64,000 nt of DNA from Aureimonas altamirensis (lineage in GTDB: Bacteria; Pseudomonadota; Alphaproteobacteria; Rhizobiales; Rhizobiaceae), in NCBI RefSeq assembly GCF_001463885.1, contig NZ_BBWQ01000009.1:62001-126000 (forward strand). Direction: 5' to 3'. Of the stretch, positions 16,200 through 23,405 are shown piece after piece. The notes below the pieces were generated by a model, which was not told the origin of the DNA, ran no database searches, and saw only the letters and a program-made list of their open reading frames with translations. The translations under genes were made by a program, and so were the position numbers. Numbering within the stretch: the first letter of the stretch is position 1; every line of letters starts with the position of its first letter.

Positions 16200-16221
16200 C
16201 CTGCCAGTTCACCCTGGCAGG
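16200..16221. repeat. Inverted repeat upstream of GntR gene
   Basis: CCTGCCAG-TTCACC-CTGGCAGG, 8-bp perfect arms, 13 bases before the GntR start codon and 50 bases after the CobW-family stop (both minus strand). It could end the CobW transcript or be an operator for the GntR gene; the following AAAGGG is not a T-run, which favours an operator. Confidence 0.4.
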
Positions 16222-16270
16222 TTGACCATATTCCGAAGCGTCAGGCTATGCGCGTGGCATCGCCATGGCG

Positions 16271-17470
16271 TCACGCGGCCCGTGGCCAGGCAGGAAGCGG
16301 ATCGGGCAGGCGGCTCCAGCTTTCCGGCGAGAAACTCTCGGACGCCACCAGGCAGGCATCCAGCTCGGCCCGAAGGGCCGCCTCATCCATCGGATCGGTG
16401 CCGATGAAGACGATTTCCTGCCGCCGGTCACCCCATTCGGGGTCGATGAGGCCGCCCATCATGGCCTTCCATTCGGGGTGATCCGGCCAGTGCTGCTTCG
16501 GCACCGCTGCCCACCACAACCCCCGCTTGCCCGTGCGTACAAGACCGCCAGCCTGGCTGATCTCTCCGACGAAGTCCGGGCGCGTCGCCAGCCAGAAAAA
16601 GCCCTTTGCCCGCACGACGCCCGGCCATGAGCGATCGACGAAGGCTTGGAAGCGCGCGGGCTCGAAAGGGCGGCGGGCCCGATAGACGAACGATCGGATG
16701 CCGTATTCCTCGGTTTCGGGCACATGGTCTCCGAAGCCGTTCAGCTCGCGGAACCACAAGGGATGCTCGTGCGCCTTCTCGAAGTCGAAGAGGCCGGTGC
16801 CCAGAATGGCCTTCGGGTGGACCTCGCCGAAATCGGTCTCGACGATCTGCGCGTCGACATTCAGGGCGCGGACGATCTTGCGCGCCGCGTCGAGCTGCTC
16901 GGCGCTGGCCATCGACACCTTGTTCAGGACGACGACGTCGGCGAACTCGATCTGCTCGACCAGCAGATCCACAAGCCGCCTTTCGTCGTCTTCGCCAAGG
17001 GATTCGCCGCGCTCACGGATGAAATCGGAAGAGGCGTAGTCGGCCAGAAGGTTGGCTGCATCCACCACCGTTACCATCGTATCCAGCCGCGCGACATCGG
17101 ACAGGCTGTCTCCCGCCTCGTCCCGAAACTCGAAGGTGGCGGCAACGGGCAGCGGCTCGGCAATGCCGGTGGACTCGATCAGCAGATAATCGAACCGACC
17201 CTGGCGGGCCAGGTCGCGCACTTCGGCCAGAAGGTCGTCGCGCAGCGTGCAGCAGATGCAGCCATTGGTCATCTCCACCAGCTTCTCGTCGGTCCGCGAC
17301 AGGTTGGCCCCGCCGTCGCGCACAAGGCTGGCGTCGATGTTCACCTCGCTCATGTCGTTGACGATGACGGCAACCCGCATGCCGTCCCGATTGGCCAGGA
17401 CGTGGTTGAGAAGCGTGGTCTTGCCGGCTCCCAGAAAGCCCGAAAGGACGGAGACAGGTAGGCGTTGCAT
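16271..17470 (-). CDS. CobW/COG0523-family GTPase, ZigA/YciC-type zinc metallochaperone
   Basis: A 399-residue G3E GTPase. Walker A GFLGAGKTT is at 11-19, the metal site CICC at 71-74 (GCICCTLRDDL), the switch 'DYLLIESTGIAEPLP', and the base-recognition 'VVLNKVS'. The C-terminal CobW_C domain follows (from about 255). Zur-controlled members (ZigA, YciC) help deliver zinc to client enzymes under zinc starvation. The start at 17470 follows GAGGGA; the frame runs further upstream but through a Zur-like box at 17515-17529, which itself supports control by zinc. Length fits the ~400-residue ZigA group. Confidence 0.88.
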   Translation of the reverse strand: MQRLPVSVLSGFLGAGKTTLLNHVLANRDGMRVAVIVNDMSEVNIDASLVRDGGANLSRTDEKLVEMTNGCICCTLRDDLLAEVRDLARQGRFDYLLIESTGIAEPLPVAATFEFRDEAGDSLSDVARLDTMVTVVDAANLLADYASSDFIRERGESLGEDDERRLVDLLVEQIEFADVVVLNKVSMASAEQLDAARKIVRALNVDAQIVETDFGEVHPKAILGTGLFDFEKAHEHPLWFRELNGFGDHVPETEEYGIRSFVYRARRPFEPARFQAFVDRSWPGVVRAKGFFWLATRPDFVGEISQAGGLVRTGKRGLWWAAVPKQHWPDHPEWKAMMGGLIDPEWGDRRQEIVFIGTDPMDEAALRAELDACLVASESFSPESWSRLPDPLPAWPRAA

Positions 17471-17513
17471 GGACGGTCCCTCAGCATGGAATGACGTGAT
17501 TTCGAACTTAGTA

Positions 17514-17530
17514 ATGTTATAAAGTAACAT
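17514..17530 (-). promoter_or_regulatory. Zur box upstream of CobW-family gene
   Basis: TGTTATAAAGTAACA (17515-17529) matches the enterobacterial Zur consensus TGTTATANNATAACA at all fixed positions but one; with flanks it is a 6-bp-arm palindrome ATGTTA-N5-TAACAT. It lies 45 bases before the start codon, a normal place for repression by Zur when zinc is plentiful. Confidence 0.75.
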
Positions 17531-17675
17531 ACGCAAGCCCGATGCGGTGAGGCCAACCGGGGGTTGGACATAATGTCCAATCCAAGAGCCTGCCTGTCGG
17601 CGCCTATATGGCCGTTGCGGCGTGACGGCAGGCGGCGTGGATGGACATCGGAGACTGCCGAAGGGTTTGATCGAT

Positions 17676-17777
17676 ATGGATATGAGCCAGAAGAAGCTTG
17701 TGTTTTATGTGACGACGCTGACGGCAGGATGCCTGTCGTTTCTGGCGATCGCGCTGACGGTGATGATGCCTGCCTGA
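17676..17777 (+). CDS. Possible 33-residue single-pass membrane peptide
   Basis: A short frame encoding a basic N-terminus (MDMSQKK) followed by an uninterrupted hydrophobic stretch (about residues 8-31) and ending '..MMPA'. AAGGG lies about 10 bases upstream of the ATG. It has the composition of a small inner-membrane protein. It sits alone in the 378-base gap between the CobW-family start and the first glycosyltransferase gene. There is no family assignment; it could be a chance frame, but one with charge-then-membrane order and a ribosome site is less likely by chance. Confidence 0.4.
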   Translation: MDMSQKKLVFYVTTLTAGCLSFLAIALTVMMPA

Positions 17778-17848
17778 ATATGCTTGCCGCAGCATCCCTT
17801 CCGGCCGGGTCCGGCGGAACGCGGTGCTGCCGGATGAATTGAAGCTGC

Positions 17849-19036
17849 ATGGACAAGCAAGTGCAGCGGATCATCGAAACTGTGGCGGCGGCGTTTCCGG
17901 TCGATGGCGAAATAGCCGTCGATGGGGCCTGGTCAGGGCAGGTGGCGCTGTGCGCCTGCGTGCCCGCCTGCAACGAGGAACGTCTGATCGGCCGTTCTCT
18001 TCAGGCGCTAAATGAGGCGCTGGACGAAGGCGACGGTGTCATTGTCCTGGCCAATGGGTGCCGCGACGCGACGGCGCGCACCGCGCTGGATGTTATGCAG
18101 GGCTGGACGCGGCCCTGGCTGCTTCTGCAATGCGAATGGCATGTGGGCCAGGGAAGCGCTCCGCGTGCGCGCCGGCTTGCGATGGATATCGCGACAGCGT
18201 TGAGCCCCGATGCCCTGCTTCTGTCCACGGACGGCGACACTCTTGCGGCCAACGGGCTGGCAGGCGCCTACAGGGCAGCATTTGCGCGTGGCGGCGATCT
18301 CGTCTGCGGCACCATAGACTTCATAGCCGAGGAAGCCGCACTGCTGCCGCAAGCCGACCCTGCCGGCGAGTATCTGCTGCGGGAGTTCAGGGCCGTCTCG
18401 CGCGAAATCGCGGAAATGCTGTGTCCCGACCGCGACAATTCCTGGCCGCACCATGGCAATATCGGCGGGGCCAATTTCGCCATTACCGGTAACGCCTATC
18501 GCGCGGTCGGCGGATTGCCCACTCCGCCGTCCGGCGAGGATCGTGCCCTGCGGCGCATGGTTTTGGGCCTCGGGCTCCGCGTTCTCTATGTGGATACCGC
18601 GCGCGTCGCGACGTCACCCCGGCTGGATGGCCGGGCGCGTGGCGGCCTTGCCGACGAATTGCAGCGCAACCGGACCGAAGCGGACCCGATCGTCGACGAA
18701 TTGCTGGAAGCGCCGGAGACGCTGCTGCTGCGCATGTGCGCTCTGCGCGATTTTCTGGCCGCGCCGGACGTTGCTTCACGCCGCTCGGTGCTGGCCGGCA
18801 TCGACATCCAGGGCAAAGAGCTCGACGAACTGGCAGAGAAGGGTGAAAGGCGCGCCTTTCACATGGCCGAGGATGCAAGCCCCATATTGGCGCGGCGCGT
18901 TCTGCGGCTTTCCGATCTGGCCCATCACCTGCCGGACCTCTTGAAGATCAGGGACGCCATCGCAGGAGATCGATCCGAAACCGCTCTGCGCCGTGGCGCG
19001 CAACGGGTTGGAGCTCCGGTCCGAACAGCGCGATGA
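17849..19036 (+). CDS. Glycosyltransferase family 2
   Basis: A 395-residue GT-A-fold transferase. 'CACVPACNEERLIGRSLQAL' opens the domain at about residue 35, the metal-binding DxD is in 'LLLSTDGDTLA' at about 125-131, and 'GNIGGANFAITGNAYRAVGG' plus 'GEDRALRRMVL' (the ED of GT2 enzymes) follow. The last 120 residues are a helical extension. Soluble, no membrane segment. Its 3' end overlaps the 3' end of the opposite-strand PIG-L/methyltransferase gene by 89 bases, an unusually long convergent overlap. It belongs with the following cluster by gene type although on the other strand. Confidence 0.85.
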   Translation: MDKQVQRIIETVAAAFPVDGEIAVDGAWSGQVALCACVPACNEERLIGRSLQALNEALDEGDGVIVLANGCRDATARTALDVMQGWTRPWLLLQCEWHVGQGSAPRARRLAMDIATALSPDALLLSTDGDTLAANGLAGAYRAAFARGGDLVCGTIDFIAEEAALLPQADPAGEYLLREFRAVSREIAEMLCPDRDNSWPHHGNIGGANFAITGNAYRAVGGLPTPPSGEDRALRRMVLGLGLRVLYVDTARVATSPRLDGRARGGLADELQRNRTEADPIVDELLEAPETLLLRMCALRDFLAAPDVASRRSVLAGIDIQGKELDELAEKGERRAFHMAEDASPILARRVLRLSDLAHHLPDLLKIRDAIAGDRSETALRRGAQRVGAPVRTAR

Positions 19037-20261
19037 AGAAATCCGCGCCGGCGGGGGCATCGAGCGGCGTTTCGGTATCGCCAAGATACGACACGATCAG
19101 CATGGCCGCACCGGGTACCATCTGCATGCGTGTCAGCCCGGCCAGGCGCTCCAGCTCCTTTTCCGGCAGATAATAGAGCAGTTCCGAGAAGATCACGAGA
19201 TCGTAGGGCCCCTCCGGCAGGTCGTCGGGCAGCCGCCCCTGCACGAGGCGAAGCCCCTGCGGGGCCGATTGTTGCGCGCGTTCGATGATGTCGGCTGCCT
19301 GGTCGATGCCGGTGGCGCGCCTGGCTTGTCCGTGCGCCAACAGGTCTCGGGCAAGGCAGCCCTCTCCGCACCCCGCCTCCAGCGCATGGTCGAAACGCGC
19401 GTCGCCCAAAAGCGCGCGTGCGGCGTCCCGCTTGCCGCGCTCATAGGGTGAGGTGCGAACGTCCCATGGATCTGGGCTTGCGCTGTAGATGGCGTCGAAA
19501 TGGGCGGCGCCGGGCGCCTCGCCCGGCATATGCAACCATGACAGGCGTTCGAAATCGCTGTCGTGAAGCGTCAGGAACCAGTCCGGCAAGGTGAAGCCTG
19601 CCGGGTCGTCCGGAACGACATGCCCAAGCTGGCTGGCATGAAAGGCGAGGGCCTGCCGCTTGGCTTCCCGGTCGGTTGTCACACGGAAGGGCGTCAGGTC
19701 GTCCTGGCGAAACGGCGCATCGGGCGCCAGCCGGCAGGTCCATACCTCGTAGAACAGGATACGAAGCTGCGGCAGCCGCGCCTGCAGATCGAGCGCCAGG
19801 TCTGCCGCCGCGTGATGGTCCGGGTGCGGGTCGTCCGGATGCGGCGCGGCAATCGCCGTGACGCCGAGTTGCCGGCATCGCTCGACAAGCGGGTCTACGG
19901 CGGCGGCGCGCCCGGCGTCCCAGCGGCTGGCGCCATCGGGCAGGCCAAGGCGCACCCACTCCGCGTGCCCGCAGCCCAGCGCCTCCACGGCGGCGAGCTG
20001 CTCGCCGGCGCGAATTTCCGCCAGCCTGCGGGGCGGCACCGCCACCGACCCGGGATGTGAGCCGTCGCCATCCGTCAGAGCGACGATGATGAGGGGTCGT
20101 CTGCGCCGGGCAGCATCCAGCAGTAGCGCCGAGCAGGCGATGGTCTCGTCGTCCGGATGCGGGGCGATCACCATCAATGCGCCATCGCCCACAAGTACGC
20201 CGACATCGGACACCGGCGCTGTCTCGAACCGATCCGACCATGCGCCGTATGGCCCACTCAC
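18948..20261 (-). CDS. Fusion: PIG-L deacetylase + SAM-dependent methyltransferase
   Basis: 437 residues with two domains. Residues about 25-225 are a PIG-L/LmbE zinc deacetylase: 'VIAPHPDDET' (33-39 APHPDDE) and a second zinc-ligand motif 'PHPDDPHPDHHAAA'. Residues about 240-437 are a class I methyltransferase of NodS type: 'ALEAGCGEGCLARDLL' (SAM loop) and 'YDLVIFSELLYYLPE'. PIG-L domains remove N-acetyl from N-acetylglucosaminyl groups; a joined methyltransferase suggests deacetylation then N- or O-methylation, as in Nod-factor-like tailoring. It starts with GTG overlapping the preceding stop by 4 bases (GTGA). Confidence 0.85.
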   Translation of the reverse strand: MSGPYGAWSDRFETAPVSDVGVLVGDGALMVIAPHPDDETIACSALLLDAARRRRPLIIVALTDGDGSHPGSVAVPPRRLAEIRAGEQLAAVEALGCGHAEWVRLGLPDGASRWDAGRAAAVDPLVERCRQLGVTAIAAPHPDDPHPDHHAAADLALDLQARLPQLRILFYEVWTCRLAPDAPFRQDDLTPFRVTTDREAKRQALAFHASQLGHVVPDDPAGFTLPDWFLTLHDSDFERLSWLHMPGEAPGAAHFDAIYSASPDPWDVRTSPYERGKRDAARALLGDARFDHALEAGCGEGCLARDLLAHGQARRATGIDQAADIIERAQQSAPQGLRLVQGRLPDDLPEGPYDLVIFSELLYYLPEKELERLAGLTRMQMVPGAAMLIVSYLGDTETPLDAPAGADFFIALFGPELQPVARHGAERFRIDLLRWRP

Positions 20262-21373
20262 GCGCCGATGCTTTCGCTGACGGTGACCGCATGTTCCAGC
20301 AGGATGGCGTCGGGGTTGGCTTGCCGCAGATAAACGGCAAGGTCCGCTGCCCGGATGGACAGGGGATGCGTTCGGTGGAAGCCCGACAGTCCGATCGCCC
20401 TTTGCGCCAGCTCGATGACGGCCAGCGCGGATTCCTCCGTCACCAGCCGCGCATAGGCGGCAAGGGCCGTCGCCTCTTTGATCGCATCGCCATTGCGGGA
20501 CGATGCGGCGGCTTCCACCCGCGCGGCCGCGTCATGCACCCATAGTCGCGCGGTGCGCGCCTGCATGGCCGCCCGGCCCAGCCGCTGCTTTTGCAAAGGG
20601 TGGGCATCGTGCCCACGCTCTTCCAGCGTGGAACGCATGATGGCGACGATGGCCGTGACCGCGCCAAGCTGGGCTGCGGCACACCGCCAGATACCGCCCA
20701 CGAAATGCGGCTCGCGCCGGTAATCGCCCGGATTGCCCACCAGTTCGGCCCCGGAAAGACTGACGCCCTCGAAGGAATAGCGCCCCGACAGCGAACGCTC
20801 CATGCCCCCATGGTTCCATCCGGACAGGTCCATGCGGTCGGGTGTGCGCACCTCGACAAGGGGCAAAAGAGGCGCCGGACCGGTGAACACCGGGATAAGC
20901 GCGGAATGCACGACGCCGACGCCGGATGCGTAGCGCTTGGCGCCGCTCATGCGCCAGACGGCTCCCTCGCAGACCAGCGTCACCGGCGGAGTGTCGTCGG
21001 CACCCCAGATGCCGAGAAGCTCGCCGGACAAAGCAAGGTCGGCGACGCGCTCCTGCTGGGCGGCCGAGCCATACAGGTGCACAAGCTGCAGGACGTTGAC
21101 ATGGCCTTCCAGCAACCGGGCAAGGCTGAGGTCCACGGCGCCGATGCATTCGAGAGTATCCGCCAGTCCCTGCCAGGGCATATGGAAGGCAAAGCCGCCT
21201 TCGCCGGAGCCTGTCGGCACGATCCCGGCGGCCAGAAGCCCATGTTTCGCCAGTATGGCGACAAGGCTTCGGGTGGCCGTGTCGGGATCGGCTGCGAGCT
21301 GTGCGGACAAGGCCCGCGCGGTGTCTGCGAGCGTGGTTGTCGCCGCTCTTTTCTGGGCGGTTCCCGGCTTCAT
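20258..21373 (-). CDS. Acyl-CoA dehydrogenase-like protein
   Basis: A 371-residue protein with the acyl-CoA dehydrogenase fold: N-terminal helices, a central flavin-binding beta region ('LLGIWGADDTPPVTLVCEG...SGAKRYASGVGVV'), and a C-terminal helical domain ('RTHPLSIRAADLAVYLRQANPD'). The base glutamate position is not clear, so activity on acyl-CoA is uncertain; hydroxylase or nitrogen-oxidising relatives share this fold. It overlaps both neighbours by 4 bases, making one operon with the fusion enzyme and glycosyltransferases. An upstream in-frame extension lies in the previous gene and was rejected. Confidence 0.72.
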   Translation of the reverse strand: MKPGTAQKRAATTTLADTARALSAQLAADPDTATRSLVAILAKHGLLAAGIVPTGSGEGGFAFHMPWQGLADTLECIGAVDLSLARLLEGHVNVLQLVHLYGSAAQQERVADLALSGELLGIWGADDTPPVTLVCEGAVWRMSGAKRYASGVGVVHSALIPVFTGPAPLLPLVEVRTPDRMDLSGWNHGGMERSLSGRYSFEGVSLSGAELVGNPGDYRREPHFVGGIWRCAAAQLGAVTAIVAIMRSTLEERGHDAHPLQKQRLGRAAMQARTARLWVHDAAARVEAAASSRNGDAIKEATALAAYARLVTEESALAVIELAQRAIGLSGFHRTHPLSIRAADLAVYLRQANPDAILLEHAVTVSESIGA

Positions 21374-22521
21374 GCCACGCGCACCGGCAAGGGCGTCGGC
21401 GTGGCGGCAGGCACCTGCTGCGGCGCAGCCTCCCAGAGGGAATCCGTCAGCGTTTCCAGCCAGCGCGCACCCCGCGCCGCGGCGTCGGGCTCGTGGAGCG
21501 AAGCGAGGATGGACCCATCCAGACGACGTGCCGCGTCGAGGAGGTCCAGCCAGGCAGGGAAATCCCCCGGCCATTGCGGCGCGGTGACGGCAGCCCCGAT
21601 GGCGACGAGCGCGTCGGCCTTGCGATGCTGCTCCGAGAAGTAGCGCCATTCCGGCATGACGATCAGCTTACCCGATGCGCGGGCCACTTCGTGGATCGTA
21701 TTGTCTCCGGCCGAAGCGATGACGATGTCGGCGGCTGCCAGATAATCCGGCACGTTGTCCACCCAGCCCAGCTTGAGAAGGTTGGCGAAATCGGTTTCGT
21801 GGCCTTCTTCCAGCGTCGGTCCGACCGCGATCCACAGGGCATCCGGCGCGGCGCGCGCGCCGACCGTCAGCGCGGCATAGGGCGTGCCGGCGCCGCCACC
21901 GCCCGTCAGCGCCAGTATGATCTCGCGGTCCGGGTCCAGCCCCAGCCGCCTGCGGGCATCGGCGCGCTGGGGTATTTCGGCCTTGGTCGTGCACAGGCCG
22001 CCAGTGTAGCAGGTGCGCGCGCGCAGGGCTGCCGGGTAATCGTCCTGCTCCAGCCGTTCGTCGAAGGGCGCGAGCATGCCGACCGAGGCCTCGTAAGACC
22101 CCATATGCGCAACGTCCGCGCGGTTGCCATGCATGCGGATCTGCACGCAAGGGACGCTGGCGATGCGGGACAGAAGCGCGATCTCGGCCGATACGTCCAC
22201 GACGAACAAGCCGACCTCGCGGGCATCGAGATGATCGAGGATGATGCGCATCGTCCGCCGCATCTCGGACAGGCCCAACGGCACGCAGTGCATGACGCTG
22301 GGGGTCGCCTCCGCGAAAAGGCGCGGCGTCGGCACCGCTGCGCCGATCATGTTGGGCAGGGGAACAATCTCGATGTCGCGCGAAAAACCATCGAACAGAT
22401 GCGGACCGGCCGTCAGCACCGACACCGGACGGTCCAGCGCCATCCGCTCTACCAGCGCCATCGTGCGGCTGGCGTGGCCACGTCCCTGATGGTGGACGAA
22501 GAATGATATGGGCCGCTTCAT
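21370..22521 (-). CDS. MurG/UDP-glycosyltransferase-like GT (GT-B fold)
   Basis: 383 residues. N-terminus 'ISFFVHHQGRGHASRTMALV' is the GxGH-type motif of GT-B nucleotide-sugar transferases (MurG, GtfA-like). The C-terminal donor domain contains 'IILALTGGGGAGTPYAAL', 'LKLGWVDNVPDYLAAADIVIASAGDNTIHEVARAS', the pattern of the UDP-sugar pocket. The ATG at 22521 has GGAG 6 bases upstream; a TTG seven codons earlier has none. Part of the leftward glycosyltransferase operon; the acceptor is unknown. Confidence 0.8.
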   Translation of the reverse strand: MKRPISFFVHHQGRGHASRTMALVERMALDRPVSVLTAGPHLFDGFSRDIEIVPLPNMIGAAVPTPRLFAEATPSVMHCVPLGLSEMRRTMRIILDHLDAREVGLFVVDVSAEIALLSRIASVPCVQIRMHGNRADVAHMGSYEASVGMLAPFDERLEQDDYPAALRARTCYTGGLCTTKAEIPQRADARRRLGLDPDREIILALTGGGGAGTPYAALTVGARAAPDALWIAVGPTLEEGHETDFANLLKLGWVDNVPDYLAAADIVIASAGDNTIHEVARASGKLIVMPEWRYFSEQHRKADALVAIGAAVTAPQWPGDFPAWLDLLDAARRLDGSILASLHEPDAAARGARWLETLTDSLWEAAPQQVPAATPTPLPVRVA

Positions 22522-22538
22522 GACGGTCTCCGATGCGA

Positions 22539-23405
22539 TCAAGAGTACAGGACGCTGCCGGGCTGGCGCGCGGCGTCGATTTCCGAAGGGGTGGGGCGAC
22601 GCCTGATGTCGATGAGACCGTCATCCGGGCGCCAGTCTATGTAGCCGGCATCACGGAACTGCCCGAGCCAGTAATCCATGCACCAGCGCCCATGCCGGGT
22701 GTGGAACAACTCGGCGTTGCGCAGGATATGATCGAACTGCTGCAGCGGCGGAATATGCACCGCATGGTGCTGGTGATACGCCCGCGCGTCGGCCGTCCAG
22801 AACAGCGGTATGCCCGCCTGGGCAAGCCGCAGGGCAAAGTCCGTTTCCTCGCCGCCATAACCGACGAAGCTTTCGTCCATGCCGCCGATCCGGTCCCAGG
22901 AGGCGCGTCTTATGGCAAAGGACAGGCCCCACAATTCGCCATGGTCTGGCTCGCGCCGCACGCCCTTGTCCGGCATTGCAGGCTTTGCGGGATGGCGGCG
23001 GCCGAAGAGGTCCAGCTTTGCATAATCGATCCCACCATCCACGGCGCCCTGCGGAAGATACAGGACCTCGCCCAGGAAAACGCCCTCGGCGTTCTGCTCT
23101 GCCGCGGCCAGATAAGAGGCAACGAGGCCGGGAGAGGCGATACAATCCACGTCCAGGAAAATCAGCAGCTCGCTTTGCGCAGCCTTCGCGGCCGCATTGC
23201 GCGCCAGCGCCAATGGCATCGGTTCACCCGGTACGACTAGGTTTCGCACAGGACAGCCGGGGTCTGGCAGGCCTGCAAAGGGCTCGGGCTGCATATACGC
23301 GATGATAAGCTCTTTCGGGCGCACACTCTGCGCGGCGATGCCTTGCAGCAGATTGCCCAGGCTGGCATGCCGGCCGCGGACGAGCGTCAGGACGCTGGCT
23401 TCCAT
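22539..23405 (-). CDS. Glycosyltransferase family 2 (GalNAc-T7-like)
   Basis: A 288-residue GT-A enzyme. 'SVLTLVRGRHASLGNLLQGIAAQSV' opens the nucleotide-binding half, 'LLIFLDVDCIAS' carries the DxD (about 88-90), and the C-terminal half has 'DHGELWGLSFAIRRASWDRIGGMDESFVGYGGEETDFALRL', typical of the galactosyl/GalNAc transferase-7 C-terminal group. It overlaps the end of the preceding sucrose-phosphate-synthase-like gene by 19 bases. No membrane segment, so it acts on a soluble or lipid-linked acceptor in the cytosol. Confidence 0.82.
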   Translation of the reverse strand: MEASVLTLVRGRHASLGNLLQGIAAQSVRPKELIIAYMQPEPFAGLPDPGCPVRNLVVPGEPMPLALARNAAAKAAQSELLIFLDVDCIASPGLVASYLAAAEQNAEGVFLGEVLYLPQGAVDGGIDYAKLDLFGRRHPAKPAMPDKGVRREPDHGELWGLSFAIRRASWDRIGGMDESFVGYGGEETDFALRLAQAGIPLFWTADARAYHQHHAVHIPPLQQFDHILRNAELFHTRHGRWCMDYWLGQFRDAGYIDWRPDDGLIDIRRRPTPSEIDAARQPGSVLYS

